64,000 nucleotides of DNA from contig CANXME010002104.1 in NCBI GenBank assembly GCA_948144175.1, positions 415,806-479,805 on the forward strand, written 5' to 3'. The notes beneath the pieces were generated by a model that made no database searches, was not told the origin of the DNA, and worked only from the letters and a program-made list of their open reading frames with translations. Origin of the DNA: Closterium sp. NIES-65 (lineage: Eukaryota; Streptophyta; Zygnematophyceae; Desmidiales; Closteriaceae). Shown piece by piece: positions 39,784 to 55,700 of this stretch; position 1 is the first letter of the stretch; each line of letters begins with the position of its first letter. The position numbers and the translations under genes are program-made.

Positions 39784-42700
39784 ACGACCACGTCCACGTC
39801 CACGTCCGCGACCACGTCCAGGTCCACGTCCACGACCACGTCCACGACCACGTCCAAGTCCAAATCCACGTCCACGTCCACGTCCATGACCAAGTCCACG
39901 TCCACGACCACGTCTACGTCCACGTCCACGACCACGTCCACGTCCACGTCCTTGTCCACGACCACGTCCACGTCCAGGTCCACGTCCACGTCCACGTCCA
40001 CGTCCACGACCACGTCCACGTCCACGACCACGTCCACGTCCACGTCCACGTCCACGACCACCTCCAGGTCCACGTCCAAGTCCACGTCCACGTCCACGAC
40101 CACGTCCACGTCCACGACCACGACCACGTCCACGACCACGTCCACGTCCACGTCCACGACCACGTCCACGTCCATGACCACGTCCACGTCCACGACCACG
40201 TCCACGTCCACGTCCACGACCACGTCCACGTCCACGTCCACATCCACGTCCACGTCCGGGTCCACGTCCACGTCCACGTCCAAGTCCACGTCCAAGTCCA
40301 CGTCCAAGTCCACGTCCACGACCACGTCCACGCCCACGTCCACGACCATGTCCACGTCCACGTCCACGACCACGACCACATCCACGTCCACGACCACGTC
40401 CACGTCCACGTCCACGTCCACAACCACATCCACGTCCACGTCCACATCCACGTCCGGGTCCACGTCCGGGTCCACGTCTTCGTCCACGTCCACGTACACG
40501 TCCACGTCCACGACCACGTCCACGTACACGTCCACGTCCACGACCACGTCCACGACCACGTCCACGGCGACGTCCACGTCCACGTCCACGACCACGTCCA
40601 CGTCCACGTCCACGACCACGTCCAGGTCCACGACCACGTCCATGTCCACGTCCACGTCCACGTCCACGTCCAAGTCCACGACCACGACCACGTCCACGTC
40701 CACGACCACGTCCACGTCCACGTCCACGTCCACGTCCACGTCGACGACCACGTCCACGTCCACGTCCACGTCCACGTCCAACTCCACGTCCAAGTCCACG
40801 TTCACGTCCACGACCACGTCCAGGTCCACGTCCACGTCCAGGTCCACGTCAACGTCCAAGTCCACGTCCACGACCACGACCACGTCCACGTCCACGTCCA
40901 CGTCCACGTCCACGACCACGACCACGACCACGTCCACGTCCACGTCCATGTCCAAGTCCACGTCCACGACCACGTCCAGGTCCACGTCCACGACTACGTC
41001 AACGACCACGTCCAAGTCCAAGTCCACGTCCACATCCACGACCAAGTCCACGTCCACGTCCACGACCACGTCCACGTCCACGTCCACGTCCTTGTCCACG
41101 ACCACGTCCACGTCCAGGTCCACGTCCACGTCCACGTCCACCACCAGGTCCACGTCCACGTCCACGTCCACGTCCACGTCCACGACCACGTCCACGTCCA
41201 CGTCCACGACCACGTCCACGTCCACGTCCAAGTCCACGTCCACGTCCAAGTCCACGTCCACGTCCACGACCACTTCCACGTCCACATCCACGTCCACGAC
41301 CACGACCATGTCCACGACCACGTCCACGTCCACGTCCACGTCCAGGTCCACGTCGACGTCCACGTCCACGTCCAAGTCCACGTCCACGTCCAAGTCCACG
41401 ACCACGTCCACGTCCACGTCCACAACCACGTCCACGTCCACGTCCACGACCACGTCCACGTCCACGTCCACGTCCACGACCACGTCCACGTCCACGACCA
41501 CGTCCACGTCCACGTCCAGGTCCACGTCCACGTCCAGGTCCACGTCAACGTCCAAGTCCACGTCCACGACCACGTCCACGTCCACGTCCACGTCCACGAC
41601 CACGACCACGTCCACGTCCACGTCCACGTCAAAGTCCACGTCCAAGTCCACGACCACGTCCACGTCCAAGTCCACAACCACATCCACGTCCACGTCCAAG
41701 TCCACGTCCACGTCCAAGTCCACGACCACGTCCATGTCCAGGTCCACGACCACATCCACGTCCACGTCCACGACCACGTCCACGTCCACGTCCACGTCCA
41801 CGTCCACGACCACGTCCACGTCCATGACCACGTCCACGTCCACGTCCACGTCCACGTCCAGGTCCACGTCCACGTCCTGGTCCACGTCAACGTCCAAGTC
41901 CACGTCCACGACCACGTCCACGTCCACGTCCACGACCACGACCACGTCCACGTCCACGTCCACGTCAAAGTCCACGTCCACGACCACGTCCAGGTCCACG
42001 TCCACGACTACGTCCACGACCACGTCCAAGTCCAAGTCCACGTCCACATCTACGACCAAGTCCACGTCCACGTCCACGACCACGTCCACGTCCACGTCCA
42101 CGTCCACGACCACGTCCACGTCCACGTCCACGTCCTTGTCCTTGTCCACGACCACGTCCACGTCCAGGTCCACGTCCACGTCCACGTCCACGTCCACAAC
42201 CAGGTCCACGTCCACGTCTACGTCCACGTCCACGACCACGTCCACGACCACGTCCACGTCCACGTCCAAGTCCACGTCCACGTCCAAGTCCACGACCACG
42301 TCCACGTCCAGGTCCACGACCACGTCCACGTCCACGTCCACGTCCACGTCCACGTCCACGTCCACGTCCACGTCCACGACCACGTCCACGTCCACGTCCA
42401 CGCCCACGTCCACGTCCAGGTCCACGTCCACGTCCAGGTCCACGTCAACGTCCAAGTCCACGTCCACGACCACGTCCACGTCCACGTCCACGACCACGAC
42501 TACGTCCACGTCCACGTCAAAGTCCACGTCCACGACCACGTCCAGGTCCACGTCCACGACTACGTCCACGACCACGTCCACGTCCACGTCCACGTCCACG
42601 TCCACAACCAGGTCCACGTCCACGTCCACGTCCACGTCCACGTCCACGACCACGTCCACGTCCACGACCACGTCCACGTCCACGTCCAAGTCCACGTCCA

Positions 42701-43180
42701 CGTCCAAGTCCACGTCCACGTCCACGACCACGTCCACGTCCACGTCCACGTCCACGACCACGACCATGTCCACGACCACGTCCACGTCCACGTCCACGTC
42801 CAGGTCCACGTCCACGACCACGTCCACGTCCACGACCACGTCCAGGTCCACGTCCACGACCACGTCCACGACCACGTCCAAGTCCAAGTCCACGTCCACG
42901 TCCACGACGACATCCACGTCCACGTCCACGACCATGTCCACGTCCACGTCCAAGTCCACGACCTCGTCCAAGTCCACGACAACGTCCACGTCCAGGTCCA
43001 CGACCACGTCCACGTCCACGTCCAGGACCACGTCCACGTCCACGTCCACGTCCACGTCCACGTCCACGTCCACGACCACGTCCACGTCCACGTCCACGTC
43101 CACGTCCACGACCACGTCCACGTCCACGTCCACGACCACGTCCACGTCCACGTCCACGACCATGTCCACGTCCACGTCCT

Positions 43181-46032
43181 GTTCACGTCCAAGTCCACGT
43201 CCAAGTCCACGTCCACGTCCACGTCCACGACCACGTCCACGATCACGTCCATATCCAAGTCCACGTCCACGTCCACGACCACGTCCACGTCCACGTCCAC
43301 GTCCACGTCCTCGTCCACGACCACGTCCACGTCCTCGTCCACGTCCACGTCCACGTCAACGTTCACGTCCATGTCCACGTTTACGTCCACGTCCACGTCC
43401 ACGACCACGTCCATGTCCACGACCACGTCCACGTCCACATCCACGACCACGTCCACGTCCACGTCCAAGTCCACGTCCACGTCCAAGTCCACGACCACGT
43501 CCACGTCCAGGTCCACGACCACGTCCACGTCCACGTCCACGACCACGTCCACGTCCACGTCCACGTCCACGTCCACGACCACGTCCACGTCCACGTCCAC
43601 GTCCACGTCCAGGTCCACGTCCACGTCCAGGTCCACGTCAACGTCCAAGTCCACGACCACGACCACGTCCACGTCCACGTCCACGACCACGACTACGTCC
43701 ACGTCCACGTCCAAGTCCTCCACGTCCAGGTCCACGTCCACGACCACGTCCACGACCACGTCCACGTCCACGTCCACGTCCACGTCCACAACCAGGTCCA
43801 CGTCCACGTCCACGTCCACGTCCACGACCACGTCCACGACCACGTCCACGTCCACGTCCAAGTCCACGTCCACGTCCAAGTCCACGTCCACGTCCACGAC
43901 CACGTCCACGTCCACGTCCACGTCCACGACCACGACCATGTCCACGACCACGTCCACGTCCACGTCCACGTCCACGTCCACGTCCACGACCACGTCCACG
44001 TCCACGACCACGTCCAGGTCCACGTCCACGACCACGACCACGTCCACGACCACGTCCAAGTCCAAGTCCACGTCCACGTCCACGACGACGTCCACGTCCA
44101 CGTCCACGACCACGTCCACGTCCACGTCCAAGTCCACGACCTCGTCCAAGTCCACGACAACGTCCACGTCCAGGTCCACGACCACGTCCACGTCCACGTC
44201 CAGGACCACGTCCACGTCCACGTCCACGTCCACGTCCACGACCACGTCCACGTCCATGTCCACGTCCACGACCACGTCCACGTCCACGTCCACGACCACG
44301 TCCACGTCCACGTCCACGACCACGTCCACGTCCACGTCCTGTTCACGTCCAAGTCCACGTCCAAGTCCACGTCCACGTCCACGTCCACGACCACGTCCAC
44401 GATCACGTCCATATCCAAGTCCACGTCCACGTCCACGACCACGTCCACGTCCACGACCACGTCCACGTCCACGTCCACGACCACGTCCACGTCCTCGTCC
44501 ACGTCCACGTCCACGTCCACGTCAACGTTCACGTCCATGTCCACGTTCACGTCCACGTCCACGTCCACGACCACGTCCACGTCCACGACCATGTCCACGT
44601 CCACATCCACGACCACGTCCACGTCCACGTCCAAGTCCACGTCCACGTCCAAGTCCACGACCACGTCCACGTCCAGGTCCACGACCACGTCCACGTCCAC
44701 GTCCACGACCACGTCCACGTCCACGTCCACGTCCACGTCCACGTCCACGAGTCCACGTCCACGTCCACGTCCACGTCCAGGTCCACGTCCACGTCCAGGT
44801 CCACGTCAACGTCCAAGTCCACGTCCACGACCACGTCCACGTCCATGTCCACGACCACGACTACGTCCACGTCCACGTCAAAGTCCACGTCCACGACCAC
44901 GTCCAGGTCCACGTCCACGACCACGTCCTCGACCACGTCCACGTCCACGTCCACGTCCACAACCAGGTCCACGTCCACGTCCACGTCCACGTCCACGTCC
45001 ACGACCACGTCCACGTCCACGACCACGTCCACGTCCACGTCCAAGTCCACGTCCACGTCCAAGTCCACGTCCACGTCCACGACCACGTCCACGTCCACGT
45101 CCACGTCCACGTCCACGACCACGACCATGTCCACGACCACGTCCACGTCCACGTCCACGTCCAGGTCCACGTCCACGTCCACGTCCACGACCACGTCCAC
45201 GTTCACGACCACGTCCAGGTCCACGTCCACGACCACGTCCACGACCACGTCCACGTCCAAGTCCACGTCCACGTCCACGTTAACGACCACGTCCACGTCC
45301 ACGTCCACGTCCAAGTCCACGTCCACGTCCAAGTCCACGACCACGTCCACGTCCAGGTCCACGACCAAGTCCACGTCCACGTCCACGACGACGTCCACGT
45401 CCACGTCCACGACCACGTCCACGTCCACGTCCTGTTCACGTCCAAGTCTACGTCCAAGTCCACGTCCACGTCCACGTCCACGACCACGTCCACGATCACG
45501 TCCATGTCCAAGTCCACGTCCACGTCCACGACCACGTCCACGTCCACGACCACGTCCACGTCCACGTCCACGACCACGTCCACGTCCTCGTCCACGTCCA
45601 CGTCCACGTCCACGTCAACGTTCACGACCACGTCCACGTCCACGTTCACGACCACGTCCACGTCCACGTCCACGTCCAAGTCCACGTCCACGTCCAAGTC
45701 CACGACCACGTCAACGTCCAGGTCCACGACCAAGTCCACGTCCACGTCCACGACGACGTCCACGTCCACGTCCACGACCACGTCCACGTCCACGTCCACG
45801 TCCAAGTCCACGTCCTCGTCCAAGTTCACGACAACGTCCACGTCCAGGTCCACGACCACGTCCACGTCCACGTCCAGGACCACGTCCACGTCCACGTCCA
45901 CGTCCACGTCCACGTCCACGTCCACGACCACGTCCACGTCCACGTCCACGTCCACGTCCACGACCACGTCCACGTCCACGTCCACGACCACGTCCACGTC
46001 CACGTCCACGACCACGTCCACGTCCACGTCCT
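43181..46032 (+). repeat. Higher-order copies marked by CCTGTTCACGTCCAAG
   Basis: GTTCACGTCCAAGT following CCT occurs at 43181, 44341, 45434 and 46033, at spacings of 1160, 1093 and 599 bp. Each is followed by the same series of CCAAGT, GATCACG and CCTCGTCC variants. This indicates related units of about 0.6-1.2 kb that have gained and lost segments. Confidence 0.7.
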
Positions 46033-46731
46033 GTTCACGTCCAAGTCTACGTCCAAGTCCACGTCCACGTCCACGTCCACGACCACGTCCACGATCACGT
46101 CCATGTTCAAGTCCACGTCCACGTCCACGACCACGTCCACGTCCACGACCACGTCCACGTCCACGTCCACGACCACGTCCACGTCCTCGTCCACGTCCAC
46201 GTCCACGTCCACGTCAACGTTCACGTCCATGTCCACGGTCACGTCCACGTCCACGTCCACGACCACGTCCACGTCCACGACCACGACCACGTCCACCTCC
46301 ACGTCCACGTCCACGTCCACGTCCACGTCCACGACCACGTCCACGTCCTCGTCCACGTCCACGTCCTCGTCCACGTCCACGTTCACGTCCACGTCCACGT
46401 CCACGACCACGTCCACGTCCACGTCGACGTCCACGACCACGTCCACGTCCACGTCCACGACCACGTCCACGTCCACGTCCACGTCCACGTCCAAGTCCTC
46501 CACGTCCACGTCCACGTCCACTACCACGTCCACGACCACGTCCACGTCCACGTCCACGTCCAAGTCCACGTCCACGTCCACGTCCACGACCACATCCACG
46601 TCCACGTCCACGACCACGTCCACGTCCACGTCCACGACCACGTCCACGTCCACGTCCAAGTCCACGTCCACGTCCACGTCCACGACCACGACCACGTCCA
46701 CGTCCACGTCCACGTCCACGTCCAAGTCCTC

Positions 46732-49700
46732 CATTTATGTCCACGACCACGTCCACGTCCAGGTCCACGTCCACGACCACGTCCACGACCACGTCCACGT
46801 CCACGTCCACGTCCACGTCCAAGTCCTCCACGTCCACGTCCACGTCCATGTCCACGTCCACGTCCACGTCCACGTCAAGGTCCACGTCCACGTCCACGAC
46901 TACGTCCACGTCCACGTCCACATCCACGTCCACGTCCACGTCCAGGTCCACGTCCACGTCCACGTCCACGACCACGTCCACGTCCACGTCCAAGTCCACG
47001 TCCACGTCCACAACGACGTCCAAGTCCACATCCACGTCCACGTCCAAGACCACGTCCAAGTCCACGTCCACGTCCAAGTCCACGTCCACTTCCACGTCCA
47101 CGTCCACGTCCACATCCACGACCACGTCCACGTCCACGTCCACGTCCACGACCACGTCCACGTCCACGTCCTCGTCCACGTCCACGTCCACGTCCACATC
47201 CACGTCCACGACCACGTCCACGTCCACGTCCACGACCACGTCCACGTCCACGTCCACGTCCACGACCACGTCCACGTCCACGTCCACGTCCAAGTCCTCC
47301 ACGTCCACGTCCACGTCCACTACCACGTCCACGACCACGTCCACGTCCACGTCCACGTCCACGTCCACGTCCACGTCCACGACCACATCCACGTCCACGT
47401 CCACGACCACGTCCACGTCCACGTCCACGTCCACGACCACGTCCACGTCCACGTCCAAGTCCACGTCCACGTCCACGTCCACGACCACGACCACGTCCAC
47501 GTCCACGTCCACGTCCACGTCCAAGTCCTCCATTTACGTCCATGACCACGTCCACGTCCAGGTCCACGTCCACGACCACGTCCACGACCACGTCCACGTC
47601 CACGTCCACGTCCACGTCCAAGTCCTTCACGTCCACGTCCACGTCCACGTCCATGTCCACGTCCACATCCACGTCAACGTCAAGGTCCACGTCCACGTCC
47701 ACGACTACGTCCACGTCCACGTCCACATCCACGTCCACGTCCACGTCCAGGTCCACGTCCACGTCCACGTCCACGACCACGTCCACATCCACGTCCAAGT
47801 CCACGTCCACCTCCATAACCACGTCCACGTCCACGTCCACGTCCACGTCCAAGTCCACATCCACGTCGACGTCCAAGACCACGTCGAAGTCCACGTCCAC
47901 GTCCAAGTCCACGTCCACGTCCACGTCCAGGTCCACGTCCACGTCCAAGTCCACGTCCACGTCCACGTCCACGTCCACGACCACGTCCACGTCTACGTCC
48001 ACGTCCACGTCCAAGTCCTCCACGTCCATGTCCACGTCCATGTCCACGTCCAGGTCCACGTCCACGTCCACGTCTACGTCCACGTCCACGTCCAAGTCCA
48101 CGTCCACGTCCACGTCCACGTCCACGACCACGTCCAAGTCCTCCACGTCCACGTCCACGTCCACGTCCACGACCACGTCCACATCCACGTCCACGTCCAA
48201 TTCCTCCTTGTCCACGTCCACGTCCACGTCCACGTCCACGACCACGTCCAGGTCCACGTCCACGACCACGTCCACGACCACGTCCACGTCCAAGTCCACG
48301 TCCACGTCCACGACCACGTCCACGTCCACGACCACGTCCACGTCCACGTCCACGACCACGACCACGTCCACGTCCACGTCCAAGTCCACGTCCAAGTCCA
48401 CGTCCACGTTCACGACCACGTCCACGATCACGTCCATGTCCAAGTCCACGTCCACGTCCACGACCACGTCCACGTCCACGACCACGTCCACGTCCACGTC
48501 CACGTCCACGACCACGTCCACGTCCTCGTCCACGTCCACGTCCACGTCCACGTGAACGTTCACGTCCAGGTCCACGTCCACGTCCATGTCCACGACCACG
48601 TCCACGTCCACGACCACGTCCACGTCCACATCCACGACCACGTCCACGTCCACGTCCACGTCCACGACCACGTCCACGTCCACGTCCTCGTCCACGTCCA
48701 CGTCCACGTCCACGTCCACGTCCACGACCACGTCCACGTCCACGACCACGTCCACGTCCACGTCCACGTCCACGACTACGTCCACGTCCACGTCCACGTC
48801 CAAGTCCTCCACGTCCACGTCCACGTCCACTACCACGTCCACGTCCACGTCCACGTCCACGTCCACGTCCAAGTCCACGTCCACGTCCACGTCCATGTCC
48901 ACGACCACATCCACGTCCACGTCCACGACCACGTCCACGTCCACGTCCACGTCCAAGTCCACGTCCACGTCCACGTCCACGACCACGACCACGTCCACGT
49001 CCACGTCCACGTCCAAGTCCTCCATTTACGTCCACGACCACGTCCACGTCCAAGTCCACGTCCACGACCACATCCACGACCACGTCCACGTCCACGTCGA
49101 CGTCCAAGTCCTCCACGTCCACGTCCACGTCCACGTCCACGTCCATGTCCACGTCCACGTCCACGTCCACGTCAAGGTCCACGTCCACGTCCACGACTAC
49201 GTCCACGTCCACGTCCACGTCCACGTCCAGGTCCACGTTCACGTCCACGACCACGTCCACGTCCACGTCCAAGTCCACGTCCACGTCCACGACCACGTCC
49301 ACGTCCACGTCCACGTCCAAGTCCACATCCACGTCCACGTCCAAGACCACGTCCAAGTCTACGTCCACGTCCAAGTCCACGTCCACGTCCACGTCCACGA
49401 CCACGTCCACGTCCAAGTCCACGTCCACGTCCAAGTCCACGTCCACGTCCACGTCCACGACCACGACCATGTCCACGACCACGTCCACGTCCACGTCCAC
49501 GTCCAGGTCCACGTCCACGTCCACGTCCACGACCACGTCCACGTCCACGTCCACGACCACGTCCAGGTCCACGTCCACGACCACGTCCACGACCACGTCC
49601 AAGTCCACGTCCACGTCCACGTCCACGACAACGTCCAGGTCCAGGTCCACGACCACGTCCACGTCCACGTCCACGACCACGTCCACGTCCACGTCCACGT

Positions 49701-52700
49701 CCACGTCCACGACCACGTCCACGTCCACATCCACGTCCACGTCCACGACCACGTCCACGTCTACGTCCACGTCCACGTCCACGTCCACGTCCACGTCCAC
49801 GTCCACGTCCACGTCCACGACCACGTCCACAATCACGTCCACGTCCACGACCACGTCCACGTCCACGACCACGTCCACGTCCACGTCCACGACCACGACC
49901 ACGTCCACGTCCACGTGCACGTCCACGTCCACGTCAACGTTCACGTCCACGTCCACGTCCACGTCCACGACCACGTCCACGTCCTCGTCCACGTGCACGT
50001 CCACGTCCACGACCACGTCCACGTCCACGACCACGTCCACGTCCACGTCCACGACCACGTCCACGTCCACGTTCACATCCACGTCCACGTCCACGACCAC
50101 GTCCACGTCCACGACCACGTCCACGTCCACTCCACGACCACGTCCACGTCAACGTCCACGTCAACGTCCTCGTCCACGTCCACGACCACGTCCACGTCCT
50201 CGTCCACGTCCACGTCCACGTCCACGTCCACATCCACGTCCACGACCACGTCCACGTCCACGTCCACGTCCACGACCACGTCCACGTCCACGTCCACAAC
50301 CACGTCCACGTCCACGACCACGTCCACGTCCACGTCCACGTCCAAGTCCTCCACGTCCTTGTCCATGTCCACTACCACGTCCACGACCACGTCCACGTCC
50401 ACGTCCAAGTCCACGTCCACGTCCACGTCCACAACCACATCCACGTCCACGTCCACGACCACGTCCACGTCCAAGTCCACGTCCACGACCACATCCACGT
50501 CCACGTCCACGTCCACGACCACGACCACGTCCACGTCCACGTCCAAGTCCTCCATTTACGTCCACGACCACGTCCACGTCCAGGTCCACGTCCACGACCA
50601 CGTCCATGTCCACGTCTACGTCCACGTCCACAATCACGTCCACGTCCACGACCACGTCCACGACCACGTCCACGTCCACGACCACGTCCACGTCCACGTC
50701 CAAGTCCTCCATTTACGTCCACGACCACGTCCACGTCCAGATCCACGTCCACGACCACGTCCACGACCACGTCAACGTCCACGTCCACGTCCACGTCCAA
50801 GTCCTCCACGTCCACGTCCACGTCCACGTCCATGTCCACGTCCACGTCCATGTCCACGTCAAGGTCCACGTCCACGTCCACGACTACGTCCACGTCCACG
50901 TCCACATCCACGTCCACGTCCACGTCCACGTCCAGGTCCATGTCCACGTCCACGTCCACGACCACGTCCACATCCACGTCCAAGTCCACGTCCACGTCCA
51001 CAATCACGTCCACATCCACGTCCACGTCCACGTCCAAGTCCACATCCACGTCCACGTCCAAGACCACGTCCAAGTCCACGTCCACGTCCACATCCACGAC
51101 AACGTCCACGTCCACGTCCACGTCCACGTCCATGACCACGTCCACGTCCTCGTCCACGTCCACGTCCACGTCCTCGTTCACGTCCACGACCACGTCCACG
51201 TCCACGTCCACGTCCACGACCACGTCCAAATCCACGTCCACGACCACGTCCACGTCCACGTCCACGTCCACGTCCAAGTCCTCCACGTCCACGTCCACGT
51301 CCACTACCACGACCACGTCCACGTCCACGTCCACGTCCACGTCCAAGTCCACGTCCAGGTCCACGTCCACGACCACATCCACGTCCACGTCCACGACCAC
51401 GTCCACGTCCAAGTCCACGACCACGTCCACGTCCACGTCCAAGTCCACGTCCACGTCCACGACCACGTCCACGTCCACGTCCACGTCCAAGTCCTCCATT
51501 TACATCCACGACCACGTCCACGTCCATGTCCACGTCCACATCCACGTCAACGTCAAGGTCCACGTCCACATCCACGACTACGTCCACGTCCACGTCCACG
51601 TCCACGTCCACGTCCACGACCACGTCCACGTCCATGTCCACGTCCACGTCCAAGTCCTTCACGTCCACGTCCACGTCCACGTCCACGTCCATGTCCACGT
51701 CCACATCCACGTCAACGTCAAGGTCCACGTCCACGTCCACGACTACGTCCACGTCCACATCCACGTCCACGTCCACGTCCACGTCCAGGTCCACGTCCAC
51801 GTCCACGTCCACGACCACGTCCACGTCCACGTCCAAGTCCACGTCCACCTCCATAACCACGTCCACGTCCACGTCCACGTCCACGTCCAAGTCCACATCC
51901 ACGTCCACGTCCAAGACCACGTCGAAGTCCACGTCCACGTCCAAGTCCACGTCCACGTCCACGTCCACGTCCAGGTCCACGTCCACGTCCAAGTCCACGT
52001 CCACGTCCAAGTCCACGTCCACGACCACGTCCACGTCTACGTCCACGTCCACGTCCACGTCCAGGTCCACGTCCACGTCCACGTCTACGTCCACGTCCAC
52101 GTCCAAGTCCACGTCCACGTCCACGTCCACGTCCACATCCACGTCCAAGTCCACGTCCACGTCCACGTCCATGTCCACGACCACATCCACGTCCACGTCC
52201 ACGTCCACGTCCACGTCCACGTCCACGTCCAAGTCCACGTCCACGTCCACATCCACGACCACGACCACGTCCACGTCCACGTCCACGTCCAAGTCCTCCA
52301 TTTACGTCCACGACCACGTCCACGTCCAGGTCCACGTCCACGACCATATCCACGACCACGTCCACGTCCACGTCCACGTCCAAGTCCTCCACGTCCACGT
52401 CCACGTCCACGTCCACGTCCATGTCCCCGTCCACGTCCACGTCCACGTCAAGGTCCACGTCCACGTCCACGACTACGTCCACGTCCACGTCCACGTCCAC
52501 GTCCACGTCCAGGTCCAGGTCCATGTTCACGTCCACGACCACGTCCACGTCCACGTCCAAGTCCACGTCCACGTCCACGACCACGTCCACGTCCACGTCC
52601 ACGTCCAAGTCCACATCCACGTCCACGTCCAAGACCACGTCCAAGTCCACGTCCACGTCCAAGTCCACGTCCACGTCCACGTCCACGTCCACGACCACGT

Positions 52701-55700
52701 CCACGTCCAAGTCCACGTCCACGTCCACGACCACGTCCACGTTCACGTCCACGTCCACGACCACGACCATGTCCACGACCACGTCCACGTCCACGTCCAC
52801 GTCCAGGTCCACGTCCACGTCCACGACCACGTCCACGTCCACGTCCACGACCACGTCCAGGTCCACGTCCACGACCACGTCCACGACCACGTCCAAGTCC
52901 ACGTCCTCGTCCAAGTCCACGACAACGTCCACGTCCAGGTCCACGACCACGTCCACGTCCACGTCCACGACCACGTCCACGTCCACGTCCACGTCCACGT
53001 CCACGTCCACGACCACGTCCACGTCCACATCCACGTCCACGTCCACGACCACGTCCACGTCCACGTCCACGTCCACGTCCACGACCACGTCCACGTCCAC
53101 GTCCACGTCCACGTCCAAGTCCACGTCCAAGTCCACGTCCGCGTCCACGTCCACGTCCACGACCACGTCCACAATCACGTCCACGTCCACGACCACGTCC
53201 ACGTCCACGACCACGTCCACGTCCACGTCCACGTCCACGTCCACGTCCACGACCACGTCCACGTCCTCGTCCACGTGCACGTCCATGTCCACGTCAACGT
53301 TCACGTCCACGTCCACGTCCACGACCACGTCCACGTCCACGTCCACGTTCACATCCATGTCCACGTCCACGACCACGTCCACGTCCACGTCCACGACCAC
53401 GTCCACGTCCACTCTACGACCACGTCCACGTCAACGTCCACGTCAACGTCCTCGTCCACGTCCACGACCACGTCCACGTCCACATCCTCGTCCACGTCCA
53501 CGTCCACATCCACGTCCACGACCACATCCACGTCCACGTCCACGACCACGTCCACGTCCACGTCCACGTCCACGTCCACGTCCACGTCCACGACCACGTC
53601 CACGTCCACGTCCACGTCCAAGTCCTCCACGTCCTTGTCCATGTCCACTACCACGTCCACGACCACGTCCACGTCCACGTCCACGTCCAAGTCCACGTCC
53701 ACGTCCACGTCCACAACCACATCCACGTCCACGTCCACGACCACGTCCACGTCCACGTCCACGTCCACGACCACATCCACGTCCACGTCCACGACCACGA
53801 CCACGTCCACGTCCACGTCCACGTCCACGTCCAAGTCCTCCATTTACGTCCACGACCACGTCCACGTCCAGGTCCACGTCCACGACCACGTCCATGTCCA
53901 CGTCCACGTCCACGTCCACGTCCACAATCACGTCCACGTCCACGACCACGTCCACGACCACGTCCACGTCCACGACCACGTCCACGTCCACGTCCAAGTC
54001 CTCCATTTACGTCCACGACCACGTCCACGTCCACGTCCAAGTCCTCCATTTACGTCCACGACCACGTCCACGTCCAGGTCCACGTCCACGACCACGTCCA
54101 TGACCACGTCAACGTCCACGTCCACGTCGACGTCCACGTCCAAGTCCTCCACGTCCACGTCCACGTCCACGTCCATGTCCACGTCCACGTCCACGTCCAC
54201 GTCAAGGTCCACGTCCACGTCCACGACTACGTCCACGTCCACGTCCACATCCACGTCCACGTCCACGTCCACGTCCAGGTCCACGTCCACGTCCACGACC
54301 ACGTCCACGTCCACGTCCAAGTCTACGTCCACGTCCACAACCACGTCCACGTCCACGTCCACGTCCACGTCCAAGTCCACATTCACGTCCACGTCCAAGA
54401 CCACGTCCAAGTCCACGTCCACGTCCACGTCCACGTCCACATCCACGACCACGTCCACGTCCACGTCCACGTCCACGTCCATGACCACGTCCACGTCCTC
54501 GTCCACGTCCACGTCCACGTCCTCGTTCACGTCCACGACCACGTCCACGTCCACGTCCACGTCCACGTCCACGACCACGTCCACGTCCACGTCCACGTCT
54601 ACGACCACGTCCACGTCCACGTCTACGACCACGTCCACGTCCACGTCCACGTCCAAGTCCTCCATGTCCACGTCCACGTCCACTACCACGTCCACGACCA
54701 CGTCCACGTCCACGTCCAAGTCCACGTCCACGTCCACGTCCACGACCACATCCACGTCCACGTCCACGACCACGTCCACGTCCACGTCCACGTCCACGAC
54801 CACGTCCACGTCCACGTCCAAGTCCACGTCCACGTCCACGTCCACGACCACGACCACGTCCACGTCCACGTCCACGTCCAAGTCCTCCATTTACATCCAC
54901 GACCACGTCCACGTCCATGTCCACGTCCACATCCACGTCAACGTCAAGGTCCACGTCCACATCCACGACTACGTCCACGTCCACGTCCACGTCCACGTCC
55001 ACGACCACGTCCACGTCCACGTCCACGTCCACGTCCAAGTCCTTCAAGTCCACGTCCACGTCCACGTCCACGTCCATGTCCACGTCCACATCCACGTCAA
55101 CGTCAAGGTCCACGTCCACGTCCACGACTACGTCCACGTCCACGTCCACATCCACGTCCACGTCCACGTCCACGTCCAGGTCCACGTCCACGTCCACGTC
55201 CACGACCACGTCCACGTCCACGTCCAAGTCCACGTCCACCTCCATAACCACGTCCACGTCCACGTCCACGTCCACGTCCAAGTCCACATCCACGTCCATG
55301 TCCAAGACCACGTCGAAGTCCACGTCCACGTCCAAGTCCACGTCCACGTCCACGTCCACGTCCAGGTCCACGTCCACGTCCAAGTCCACGTCCACGTCCA
55401 CGACCACGTCCACGTCTACGTCCACGTCCACGTCCAAGTCCTCCACGTCCATGTCCACGTCCACGTCCACGTCCAGGTCCACGTCCACGTCCACGTCTAC
55501 GTCCACGTCCACGTCCAAGTCCACGTCCACGTCCACGTCCACGTCCACGTCCAAGTCCACGTCCACATCCACGTCCACGACCACGACCACGTCCACGTCC
55601 ACGTCCACGTCCACGTCCAAGTCCTCCATTTATGTCCACGACCACGTCCACGTCCAGGTCCACGTCCACGACCACGTCCACGACCACGTCCACGTCCACG

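Noticed and set aside
16335-39889. Scores of 60-380-residue open frames with a 17-residue period in the 17-bp arrays
   Set aside because: They occur in all frames on both strands because the 17-bp unit rarely creates stops. They begin and end at random variants.
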